Below are positions 1 through 5,860 of a stretch of 5,860 bases of DNA, piece by piece; the stretch's first letter is position 1, and every line of letters starts with the position of its first letter. Location of the stretch: the NCBI GenBank assembly GCA_003552325.1, contig PUKM01000195.1:1-5860 (forward strand), written 5' to 3'. The position numbers and the translations under genes are program-made. The notes under the pieces are model-generated. The model was given only the letters and a program-made list of their open reading frames with translations, did no database searches and was not told the origin of the DNA. This stretch comes from Natrialbaceae archaeon. GTDB taxonomy: Archaea; Halobacteriota; Halobacteria; Halobacteriales; Natrialbaceae.

Positions 1-2682
1 ATCACGTTCTGCCTGTGCCGACTCGACCTCCTCGAGCGCAGCTTCGAGGGTGGACAGATCGTCCGTCGTCGCTGTGTCTGTACGGAGGTCCGCGAGGCTG
101 TCTTCTACTGTGGCCACCTCATCCCGCACGTTCGTGAGCTCGTTCTCGAGTGTCTCGAGTTGGTCACTGACGGCCTCGACGCGGTCATCCACGTTTCCAG
201 AGGCGGCCTGGGCTTCCTCGACTCGATCCTCGAGGGACGCCCGAATCGAGTCGACGGTCTCCTCGAGTGCTGTGAGGTCCGCAGAGACCGTTCCAGTGGT
301 GCTCTCGAGACGGTCGGTCTTCGCTTCAAGTGTCTCTACACCCGACTCGAGGTCGGCAGTCGTTTCCTCGATGGAACTGGTCTGCGCTTCGAGGCTGTCT
401 GTTGTTGTCTCGAGTTCGTCGGTGGTCGCTTCGAGGTCGTCGGTGGTTGTCTCGAGCGAATCAGCTCGCGATTCGAGGGCATCCGTCTCCGAGGCAACCA
501 CCTCGAGTTCTCCGGACACCGATTCAATCGTCTCGACTGACTCACGCACCTCGGTCTCGAGGCCCGTGACGTCGGCTTGCACGGCCGTCACCCTCGAGTC
601 GAGGGTCGCCCGGAGTGTCTCGAACGCCTGATCTGTATCGTCTGCCATCTCCTCGAGGTCCCCGCTGACAGCGCTCAGTGTCTGCTCGAGATCCTCGACG
701 CCTGCATCGAGCGTCGTCGCTCGTCCTTCGAGCGCATCGACGCGTCCCACCGAAGCCGCGTCCTCGAGCGCCTGGTCGATCGTCGCCGTCTCCTCCTGGA
801 GCATTGCAACGGTTTCCTCGAGTGTCTTTACTTGATCGCTGGTGGCGTCGACTGTCGACTGGACAGTGTCGACGTCTGTCGTGACGCCCTCGACGTCTGT
901 CTCGAGCGTGTCTATCCGCGCGACCTCCTCGAGTGCGCCGTCGAGCGTGTCTGAAACAGCAACTAAATCCGCCGAGAGCGTGGAGATCGAGCCCCTGAGA
1001 TCCTCGACAGTCGTGTCGACGTTCGCTGTAAACGAGTCGAGCTCGGCCCTGACAGTATCGACATCGTCGGAGACGATTTCGACGTCTCCACCGACACTCC
1101 CGAGGTGAGCCTCGAGCGTTTCGACGGACTCGTGGATAGTTCGCCGTTCGTCGGCGGCTGCATCCACGTCGTCGGAAACACCTGAGAGTGTCTCTTCGAG
1201 CCCGCCGACCTCGGTCACGACGGCGTCGATCTCGGTTTCGGCTGCCGTGAGGTCGTCCTGCAGTGCGTCGATGTGGGCGACGTTCCCTTCGACGCCCGAC
1301 TCGAGCGTTTCAACGTCATCGAGCAGATTGGTGACGGCATCATCGACACGACCGAGTTCGTCGCTGATTCCCGCCAGGTCGTCTTTGAGCGTGTCTACTT
1401 CCGCGTCAGTCTCGGTTTCGACGGCCCGGATTTCGTCCTCGAGAGCTTCGATCGCCTCATCGAGTACCTCCACGGTTCCATCGACGGTTTCCAGCGTGCC
1501 AGCCACGTCGATGAGATCCGCAGCGAGTGCCTCGAGCTCCGCCTCGAGGTCGTCGACGGCCTCCTCTCGAGCGCCGAGACGGTCGAACAGCTGGGTGATT
1601 TCGTCGCCGCTATCGTCGGCTGTTTCGTCGAAGGACAGTTCCGTATCGGCAGCACTCTCCTCGAGGCTCGGGGCTCCCGAGGCACCTGTCGGTGACGTCA
1701 CGACCGTTTGATCGTCCTCGCGTCCCCAGACGACTGCATCGAACTCGTCCACGTCGTCGTTGGCAGCGGCAAGGGCCCCCCTCACCGCGCAGTCCCTCGG
1801 CGCGTCTGCCAGCCGGACGCCTCGTATCGAAAACGGTAATTCCGCCGCGTCGAACCGGCCCCCCAGGAGGAACTCGATGCCCTCGACGGCTTCCGGTCCG
1901 CCAACAGCGACCGGCACGCTCAGCCCCTGCTGGACGTCGGCCGAGACGGCTTCTGCCTCGAGCGCTTCGACTAGCTCTGCGGCCAGCTCGTCGTGAGCCT
2001 GGGCCAGCGCGCGCTCAACCCCACCTGAGGCGGCGTTTGGGTCGAGCGTGAACGTCGAGAGGGTGCTATCGATATCGCTGGCATCCTTCCCAGTCTGGGT
2101 TGCAGCCTGCGAGACGACCCACTCGCGACCTTTTGCGAGAGTACACGATAACACGGGGACGCCATAGTACGAGAGGGCCACACTGGTCGACTGGCTGTCG
2201 ATACAGACACCGAGTCCGGTATAATTGTCCTCCGCAAGTTGGTCATAGACGACGGCAAATCCCTTGCTCACCGCTGTCGTCTCGTCGGCATGGGCTTCGA
2301 GGGCCTCGCTGACGGTCGTCCGATGTGCCTGGGTTGGTTCGTCGACGTCGACGACGGTACCCGGGGTCGTGTAACAGATACGTTCTGCGTCGTCTTCGAG
2401 CAGTGCGCCGACCAGGCGTTCGAAAGCACTCTCTACGACCGGGTCGACGTCGAGCACGCCGTTCGTGAACAACGGCGACGGAGACGTATCAGCCGCTTGT
2501 GCAGCAGTTGCTGCCGTATCACCGACCAGATAGGTCGTCCCGTCGTATGTGACGGTGAGTTCGGCCGAATCAGGCTCCCCCTCGAGCGGGAAAAATACCG
2601 CTTTCTCACTGGCAACGGTGGACGACGCATCTCCGCTCACGGCTCGCACTGTCGCCGTCCCAATATCGAGACCGTAGTTCAT
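1..2682 (-). CDS. Actin/MreB-like ATPase-fold domain fused to a long coiled coil (partial, C-terminus outside window)
   Basis: The frame is open from ATG 2682 to the left edge: 894 codons and no stop. I translated it codon by codon. Residues 1-310 fit the actin/MreB/Hsp70 fold: phosphate-1 loop YGLDIGTATVRAV at 3-15 (D6, G8, T9); a possible phosphate-2 strand GLGVCIDSQSTSVAL at 156-170; YYGVPV at 172-177; and an adenosine-type motif VPVAVGGPEAVEGIEFLL at 256-273. Residues 311-361 form an acidic linker. From about 362 to 894 there is continuous heptad-patterned coiled coil, very acidic, with three lysines and no Pro, Cys, Trp or Tyr after P338. No signal peptide or membrane segment is visible, so the protein is probably cytoplasmic. 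The start is supported by the motif lying immediately after it and by a TATA-like element 39 nt upstream. The head is reminiscent of haloarchaeal actin homologues such as volactin or salactin, recalled from memory. A cytoskeletal or scaffold role is inferred. It could also be an Hsp70-like or FtsA-like relative. The C-terminus is unknown. Confidence 0.88.
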   Translation of the reverse strand, partial: MNYGLDIGTATVRAVSGDASSTVASEKAVFFPLEGEPDSAELTVTYDGTTYLVGDTAATAAQAADTSPSPLFTNGVLDVDPVVESAFERLVGALLEDDAERICYTTPGTVVDVDEPTQAHRTTVSEALEAHADETTAVSKGFAVVYDQLAEDNYTGLGVCIDSQSTSVALSYYGVPVLSCTLAKGREWVVSQAATQTGKDASDIDSTLSTFTLDPNAASGGVERALAQAHDELAAELVEALEAEAVSADVQQGLSVPVAVGGPEAVEGIEFLLGGRFDAAELPFSIRGVRLADAPRDCAVRGALAAANDDVDEFDAVVWGREDDQTVVTSPTGASGAPSLEESAADTELSFDETADDSGDEITQLFDRLGAREEAVDDLEAELEALAADLIDVAGTLETVDGTVEVLDEAIEALEDEIRAVETETDAEVDTLKDDLAGISDELGRVDDAVTNLLDDVETLESGVEGNVAHIDALQDDLTAAETEIDAVVTEVGGLEETLSGVSDDVDAAADERRTIHESVETLEAHLGSVGGDVEIVSDDVDTVRAELDSFTANVDTTVEDLRGSISTLSADLVAVSDTLDGALEEVARIDTLETDVEGVTTDVDTVQSTVDATSDQVKTLEETVAMLQEETATIDQALEDAASVGRVDALEGRATTLDAGVEDLEQTLSAVSGDLEEMADDTDQAFETLRATLDSRVTAVQADVTGLETEVRESVETIESVSGELEVVASETDALESRADSLETTTDDLEATTDELETTTDSLEAQTSSIEETTADLESGVETLEAKTDRLESTTGTVSADLTALEETVDSIRASLEDRVEEAQAASGNVDDRVEAVSDQLETLENELTNVRDEVATVEDSLADLRTDTATTDDLSTLEAALEEVESAQAERD
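292..459 (-). repeat. Eight consecutive near-identical 7-residue (21-bp) units inside the coiled coil
   Basis: Residues 742-797 of the actin-like/coiled-coil protein read as eight in-register heptads of the form x-(L/I)-E-x-x-x-x: SLETTTD, DLEATTD, ELETTTD, SLEAQTS, SIEETTA, DLESGVE, TLEAKTD, RLESTTG. At DNA level adjacent units are still alike: 415-435 and 436-456 match at 17 of 21 bases. This suggests growth of the rod by tandem duplication of a heptad-length unit. The Thr-rich positions make it distinct from the more varied coiled coil on both sides. Confidence 0.8.
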
Positions 2683-2718
2683 AGCCGGGGGTATCGTGGA
2701 AGGCTCTTTGATTTTTGG

Positions 2719-2730
2719 CTCTAAATACCA
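2719..2730 (-). promoter_or_regulatory. Candidate TATA box of the actin-like/coiled-coil gene
   Basis: On the minus strand the sequence reads GGTATTTAGAGC here, within an AT-rich island (about 2711-2740) in otherwise GC-rich DNA. The TATTTAG core is centred about 42 nt upstream of the ATG at 2682. That would put the transcription start near 2697 and leave a 5' leader of roughly 15 nt. No Shine-Dalgarno-like motif is obvious in that leader. A second AT run, CCAAAAATC, at about 2710-2718 is an alternative. Confidence 0.45.
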
Positions 2731-2765
2731 AAACTGAAAATCGGGCCCTGGAGTGTGTTGCCAGG
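2730..2765 (-). terminator. Weak candidate terminator after the 96-residue gene
   Basis: About 20 nt after the stop of the small gene there is a 5-bp inverted repeat, CCTGG/CCAGG (2747-2751 with 2761-2765, 9-nt loop). On the minus strand it is followed by the T-rich stretch GATTTTCAGTTTTGG. Archaeal termination depends mainly on T-rich tracts, so the T runs matter more than the short stem. The same bases adjoin the promoter of the next gene, so their role is ambiguous. Confidence 0.25.
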
Positions 2766-2784
2766 AGGCGTCGCTACGAACACG

Positions 2785-3075
2785 TTACTCTGCAGCGATC
2801 GATTCGACGATTTCGGTTGCCCGTGACCGGGCTTCACCCCGCTCGATGTCGACGGGGATCAACACACTCTGGACTTGCCAGTCGTCTGTTTCGCCATCTC
2901 GGCGCTCGGGATCGACTCGGCCGGTACGGACGACGCTGCCACTACACACAGCCTCGGCGACGTGTTCCGCCCACTCAGGTGTTCGAATATCGGTGAAACG
3001 ATCCGGGTTGCGAAAGCGAACGTGGTAGTATTCCTCTCCTGTTTCGACCGCCCGAATATCTGGGTCAGTGGACAT
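2785..3075 (-). CDS. Conserved-looking haloarchaeal protein of unknown function (96 aa)
   Basis: I do not recognise a named family. The 96-residue protein has an N-terminal segment EEYYHVRFRNPDRF at 14-27, then DIRTPEWAEHVAEAV at 29-43 (predicted helix). An acidic loop with Arg and Asp follows at 50-65, then a strand-like WQVQSVLIPVD at 66-76 and a C-terminal helix at 77-96. There is one cysteine (C44). It has no signal peptide or membrane segment and looks like a small alpha/beta cytoplasmic domain. The frame extends upstream to 3141, but those residues look non-coding. ATG 3075 is preferred because a GGAG lies 8 nt upstream (minus strand, 3084-3087) and a TTTT element lies about 28 nt upstream. 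ATG 3081, two codons earlier, is an alternative. The gene stands alone, 92 nt after the epimerase and 102 nt before the actin-like gene. Acidic composition matching its neighbours supports it as real. Confidence 0.78.
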   Translation of the reverse strand: MSTDPDIRAVETGEEYYHVRFRNPDRFTDIRTPEWAEHVAEAVCSGSVVRTGRVDPERRDGETDDWQVQSVLIPVDIERGEARSRATEIVESIAAE

Positions 3076-3096
3076 GCCCATTACTCCAACTCCGAC

Positions 3097-3107
3097 CCGC
3101 AAAACGA
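3097..3107 (-). promoter_or_regulatory. Weak TATA-like element upstream of the 96-residue gene
   Basis: The minus strand reads CGTTTTGCGGG. The TTTT core is centred about 28 nt from ATG 3075, the distance expected for a leaderless haloarchaeal transcript. The core is poor (four T only), and read-through from the epimerase gene is equally possible. Confidence 0.25.
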
Positions 3108-3167
3108 TGGGCCACGCAGATGACGGCTCGAGTGAAGACACCGGCGCACTGCTCGAGGAAGGGCGCT

Positions 3168-4136
3168 CTACAGTGCTTCGAGCCCGTGTTCTGCGCGCAA
3201 GATCTCGATATACTCACGGAACCCCTTTTCGAGGTCGTAGCCTGGTTCATACAGCAGGTCGTCCTTGGCAGCGGTCATGTCAAGTGTTTGCGTCCAGGGA
3301 AGGTCGCCGTCATCCGATACCTCGAGTTGGGCATCCGGAAGGATGGCTTCGACGGTTTCGGCGGCTTCGCGGATGCTCGCGACGGTTCCCCGAACGTTGT
3401 AAATCCGGCGGGAGAGTCGCGCGTCCGGGGCAAAGGTGGCCTTGCGGAACGCCTGTGCGATGTCTTTGACGTACTGCCAGTCGATGAGCTGATCGCCGTA
3501 CTCAACGGCAAACGGTTCCCCGAGTGCCGGCTTCTCGATAATGTTGGCGAGAAAGGCTGAACCGCCAGTTTCTCGATAGGGACCATAGGCAACCGTCGGC
3601 CGAAGGCCGACGTGAGAGACGCCGTGGTCCTCGTAATAGACGCGCGCCTGATGCTCGTTGTAGGCCTTTGTCGCCCCGTAAAGGGTATCGGGATAGATGA
3701 GGTCATCCTCGGTCACCCACCCATCGTCATCGGTGTAGTTCGTCGGTGGGGCGTACACCGCCGCTGAGGATGCCCAGGCCACACGATCGACCTGGTCTTC
3801 GAGAATTCGGGCTGCCTCGAGGACGTTGTTCGTCCCCTCGATATTGACCTGGAGCGCCGACCGCGGGTGTTCTCGAGCGGTCGTCGTCAACAATGCCGCG
3901 AGGTGAACGACATGTGTCGCTCCCGTCTCACGGATCGCCCCGATCACGTCGGTGGCCTCGGAAACGTCACCACGACGAACTTCGACGGCGTCAGCGACCC
4001 CGAGTTTCTCGAGGATCCGTGTGTTCGTCGAGCGGTCAAACGCGACGACATCGTGGCCGGCCTCGAGGAGGTCGTCGACGACGTACGAGCCAATAAATCC
4101 CGTACCACCTGTCACCAGAACGGTTGTATCCGACAT
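3168..4136 (-). CDS. NAD-dependent epimerase/dehydratase (extended SDR family)
   Basis: This is a 322-residue extended short-chain dehydrogenase, the usual length for sugar-nucleotide epimerases and dehydratases. The Rossmann motif GGTGFIG is at 10-16, with acidic D34 at the end of beta-2, which favours NAD(H) over NADP(H). HLAAL is at 78-82, the conserved N98 lies in VNIEGTNNVLEAA, SSAAVY is at 123-128, and the catalytic YGATK (Y153, K157) is complete. GLRPTVAYGP follows about 20 residues later, as in UDP-glucose 4-epimerase relatives. The substrate cannot be told from sequence; a UDP-glucose 4-epimerase-like, dTDP-glucose dehydratase-like or other nucleotide-sugar activity is possible. The frame extends to a GTG at 4142, but ATG 4136 is better placed: a TTTTTAG element lies 29 nt upstream, consistent with leaderless transcription. 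No glycosyltransferase or other sugar gene is adjacent, so the context does not narrow the role. It acts in the cytoplasm. Confidence 0.95.
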   Translation of the reverse strand: MSDTTVLVTGGTGFIGSYVVDDLLEAGHDVVAFDRSTNTRILEKLGVADAVEVRRGDVSEATDVIGAIRETGATHVVHLAALLTTTAREHPRSALQVNIEGTNNVLEAARILEDQVDRVAWASSAAVYAPPTNYTDDDGWVTEDDLIYPDTLYGATKAYNEHQARVYYEDHGVSHVGLRPTVAYGPYRETGGSAFLANIIEKPALGEPFAVEYGDQLIDWQYVKDIAQAFRKATFAPDARLSRRIYNVRGTVASIREAAETVEAILPDAQLEVSDDGDLPWTQTLDMTAAKDDLLYEPGYDLEKGFREYIEILRAEHGLEAL

Positions 4137-4159
4137 TATCACGAACGACCATCCAGGAC

Positions 4160-4170
4160 CCTAAAAACGT
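4160..4170 (-). promoter_or_regulatory. TATA box of the epimerase gene
   Basis: The minus strand reads ACGTTTTTAGG, a T-rich haloarchaeal TATA-type core centred 27-29 nt upstream of ATG 4136. The spacing predicts a start of transcription at or next to the start codon. It sits in the 53-nt gap after the MOSC gene, so the epimerase probably has its own transcript. Confidence 0.55.
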
Positions 4171-4189
4171 TCGGTGATCGCCGACCGGC

Positions 4190-4987
4190 TCAGGGGGCGC
4201 TCAGGACCTCGCCAATCCTGACCTCGTCGCCGACACGCAGTGACGCTCCCCAATCCCGCTCGAGGATGTCAGTGTTCACCATCAGCCTAAAATAGTGATC
4301 GAACCATTCTCTCGAGGCCCACGCGGGGAGCGTCCGTTCGCGGTTTTCGACGAACGTCTCCTGAAACCCTGGCGTCGGTTCACCCGTATCGGGGTGACGT
4401 GTGGGTACGACACAGCGTTGACACGGATTGGAACCACGAAAGGACACGTCACCGATTTCGAACGCCTGCACGGTCCCCGGTTCGTCGTACAACCGATCCT
4501 CCCAGAACGCCGTTTCGGCCTCGAGGACGAGATTCGGGCGCAGCCGGCGAAACATCCCTGTCGCATCGATTCCATCGAACCAGCCGGCGACTGCCTCGAG
4601 TGTCTCCCAGGCGATAACGGTCGGTCCGGACACCGTGGTATCGTCTGGGTAGCCACCTTCGTCATCGCGAACGAGTCGCACCCGATACTCGAAGAACGCG
4701 GACAACCAGGCCTCGAGGGCATCCCGGTCGACGTCGAGGTGATACGTTCGCGTCGTCTCACCATCTCGTTCGCCAATCGTCACGGTCGAGCGCTCGAGGT
4801 CGTAGGTCGTCTCGAGGCGGTGGACCCGCTCATCTCGTTTGCCGTTGACGTACTCCCCCGCTTCGTCAACGATGGCATATCGCCGATCCCACTGGAGGGC
4901 CCCGTTTTCGATCACCGTCGTGCGCTCGAGCGTGGTTGGCTCGAGGGATTTGATCGGATAGACGGCGATCTCGTCGAGTCGTGCCAT
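4190..4987 (-). CDS. MOSC domain protein with MOSC N-terminal beta-barrel (YcbX/mARC-like)
   Basis: This 265-residue protein has two domains. The N-terminal MOSC_N domain (about 1-95) opens with the typical IAVYPIKSL at 7-15 and DRRYAIVD at 34-41. The MOSC domain (about 105-262) has RRLRPNLVLE at 148-157, the cysteine motif NPCQRCVVPTRHPDTG at 187-202 (C189, C192), and a C-terminal strand set ending GDEVRIGEVL. In YcbX and mARC relatives a cysteine of this motif binds the molybdenum of Moco, and the enzymes reduce N-hydroxylated compounds. The same activity here is inferred. No ferredoxin domain is fused, unlike bacterial YcbX, so electrons must come from a separate partner. The frame extends to a GTG at 5008, but ATG 4987 begins MARLDEIAVYPIKSL, the usual family start. 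No Moco biosynthesis gene is in the window. It is a cytoplasmic protein. Confidence 0.93.
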   Translation of the reverse strand: MARLDEIAVYPIKSLEPTTLERTTVIENGALQWDRRYAIVDEAGEYVNGKRDERVHRLETTYDLERSTVTIGERDGETTRTYHLDVDRDALEAWLSAFFEYRVRLVRDDEGGYPDDTTVSGPTVIAWETLEAVAGWFDGIDATGMFRRLRPNLVLEAETAFWEDRLYDEPGTVQAFEIGDVSFRGSNPCQRCVVPTRHPDTGEPTPGFQETFVENRERTLPAWASREWFDHYFRLMVNTDILERDWGASLRVGDEVRIGEVLSAP

Positions 4988-5008
4988 CGTGCAAGACGAT
5001 GGGGTCAC

Positions 5009-5028
5009 GGTAGATAGCTGTATGGTAT
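5009..5028 (-). promoter_or_regulatory. Weak promoter-like stretch upstream of the MOSC gene
   Basis: In the 99-nt gap between the methyltransferase stop and the MOSC start, the minus strand carries CATACAGCTATCTACC. Its CTATCTAC part is about 27 nt from ATG 4987, the right distance for a leaderless start, but the match to a haloarchaeal TATA box is poor. Nothing else of note is visible in this gap. Confidence 0.25.
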
Positions 5029-5086
5029 GACCGGATTCCTGTCTCTCGACGAGTGGTGGGAACCTCCGCTACAAATCAACGGTCGC

Positions 5087-5860
5087 TCACCTCCTGTCGT
5101 CCGCCGGATTCCTCCCTGTAGACGGCGTCTCACTCGCCTTCGAACGCTCGCCAAACTCCGGGCGGTCGGTCGCCCGGCGGAGAATGCCGAAGAATGTGTT
5201 GACTTCGCGCTCGGTGAGATCGGCCCGACCGAAGACACGACGGATCATCCGCATGGTTTTCTCCTGTTTCTCCTCGGGGTGGTTGATCTCGGTGAGTAAC
5301 GCGTGCCACTGTTCGTACAGCTGCTCGAGCAGGGGCTCGGGTGCACGGACTCGCTCGATGTCTGGCAGCTGGGTTGTGTCGGGTGAGAGGGTGAGTGTTC
5401 GCAGTTCGTACAACGTGACCGTAGCGGCTTGGCCGAGATTCAACACGGGATACTCGCCACTGGCTGGAATCGCACAGATCTCGTCGATTCGGGTGAGTTC
5501 GGCGTTCGTCAGCCCGATACGCTCGCGGCCGAAGACGATGGCAGTGTCGGCGTCCACCCGTGGCAGCCTCGTGGCTAACTCACGCGGGGTCGAAAACGGG
5601 AACCTGACGTGGTTCCGATCGTCTTCGTTCGTCGTCGCCGTACAGCCGATCGTGTGATAGGTGGTGACGAGCTCGTCGAACGAAATCTCTCGAGCGTTCG
5701 GGAGGATGTCGGTTCTGGCCTGGCCAGCATACCCATAGGCCTCGCCGTCGGGGTCGAGGGTGGGCGGATCGATCAGTAAGAGCTCCTCGAATCCGAAGTT
5801 CTTCATCGCTCGAGCGATGGTCCCGACGTTCCCGGGGGTCTGTGCGTCGACGACGGCGAC
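5087..5860 (-). CDS. trmJ: TrmJ-type tRNA 2'-O-ribose methyltransferase (SPOUT family), N-terminus outside window
   Basis: 257 residues are visible and the frame is open at the right edge. The first visible residues, VAVVDAQTPGNVGTIARAMK, are the SpoU/TrmH motif 1 region with the key N11. The true start is therefore probably only a few residues upstream. IVFGRERIGL at 108-117 is motif 2, and IPASGEYPVLNLGQA at 131-145 is motif 3, the trefoil-knot SAM-binding loop. The C-terminal extension at about 175-228 (HPEEKQEKTMRMIRRVFGRA and the following helix ending GILRR) is typical of TrmJ and absent from TrmH or TrmL. TrmJ methylates the 2'-O of the ribose at position 32 in the tRNA anticodon loop. 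Characterised archaeal TrmJ acts on C32, so Cm32 is the expected product. The tail after residue 228 is polar and probably disordered. The next gene starts 99 nt downstream, with no sign of co-function. Confidence 0.93.
   Translation of the reverse strand, partial: VAVVDAQTPGNVGTIARAMKNFGFEELLLIDPPTLDPDGEAYGYAGQARTDILPNAREISFDELVTTYHTIGCTATTNEDDRNHVRFPFSTPRELATRLPRVDADTAIVFGRERIGLTNAELTRIDEICAIPASGEYPVLNLGQAATVTLYELRTLTLSPDTTQLPDIERVRAPEPLLEQLYEQWHALLTEINHPEEKQEKTMRMIRRVFGRADLTEREVNTFFGILRRATDRPEFGERSKASETPSTGRNPADDRR

Noticed and set aside
1..1700. Very dense CTCGAG palindromes, considered as a repeat or protein-binding array
   Set aside because: Most are the in-frame Leu-Glu codon pair CTC-GAG of the heptads, and the hexamer is also common in the other genes here. 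Coding and codon bias explain it.
50..1711. Several plus-strand ORFs of 79-193 codons opposite the coiled-coil region, rich in Ser, Val, Thr and Arg
   Set aside because: They are antisense readings of the repetitive coiled-coil codons. Their compositions (Ser/Val-rich or Arg-rich) are unlike haloarchaeal proteins, they overlap one another in different frames, and the minus frame encodes one continuous, sensible protein.
1..2682. The long frame as an SMC/Rad50 ATPase or a chemotaxis transducer
   Set aside because: The N-terminus has no Walker A P-loop of the GxxGxGKS/T type. There are no transmembrane segments and no HAMP or transducer signalling motif in the visible part. The motifs fit the actin-type fold instead.
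2683..2784. The AT-rich gap, considered as a small RNA or an attachment site
   Set aside because: It holds only a short weak hairpin, T runs and a TATA-like element. There is no tRNA-like fold, direct repeat pair or integrase nearby.
2785..3141. A longer 118-residue version of the small protein starting at 3141
   Set aside because: The extra 22 residues lack the acidic character of the rest. ATG 3075 has better-placed GGAG and TATA-like elements.
4295..5017. A 240-codon plus-strand ORF across the MOSC gene
   Set aside because: It lies exactly opposite a gene with clear MOSC motifs and has no recognisable domain of its own. High GC content explains the lack of stops.

Overview
The window looks like a piece of a haloarchaeal chromosome (Halobacteria, probably a Natrialbales-type genome). 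The DNA is GC-rich, the proteins are very acidic and low in lysine, CTCGAG is extremely frequent (mostly Leu-Glu codon pairs), and TATA-like elements sit about 27 nt upstream of start codons, as in leaderless haloarchaeal transcripts. All five genes I can support lie on the minus strand, so transcription runs from high to low coordinates. Both ends of the window cut through genes. No RNA gene, CRISPR array, transposon or integration site is visible.

Read in the direction of transcription, the layout is: (1) the 3' part of a TrmJ/SpoU-type tRNA 2'-O-methyltransferase (5860-5087); (2) a MOSC-domain protein with the N-terminal beta-barrel domain, of the YcbX/mARC type (4987-4190); (3) an extended-SDR NAD-dependent sugar epimerase/dehydratase (4136-3168); (4) a 96-residue haloarchaeal protein of unknown function (3075-2785); (5) a very long open frame from an ATG at 2682 to the left edge without a stop, 894 codons visible.

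The fifth gene is the notable one. It fills almost half the window. It has no stop inside the window, so it is easily missed by programs that need a closed ORF, and several antisense or out-of-frame ORFs lie over it. Its first ~310 residues have the layout of an actin/MreB/Hsp70-fold ATPase: a phosphate-1 loop at the N-terminus, a diverged phosphate-2 region near residue 162 and an adenosine-type motif near residue 256. An acidic linker follows, then at least 530 residues of uninterrupted coiled coil with no proline, cysteine, tryptophan or tyrosine. The architecture suggests a cytoskeletal or scaffold protein with an actin-like head and a long rod, but that is inference.

The genes are separated by 53-102 nt, most with their own candidate promoter. 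They look like independently transcribed neighbours (tRNA modification, molybdenum-cofactor-type chemistry, sugar-nucleotide metabolism, orphan, cytoskeleton-like) and not a single pathway operon.
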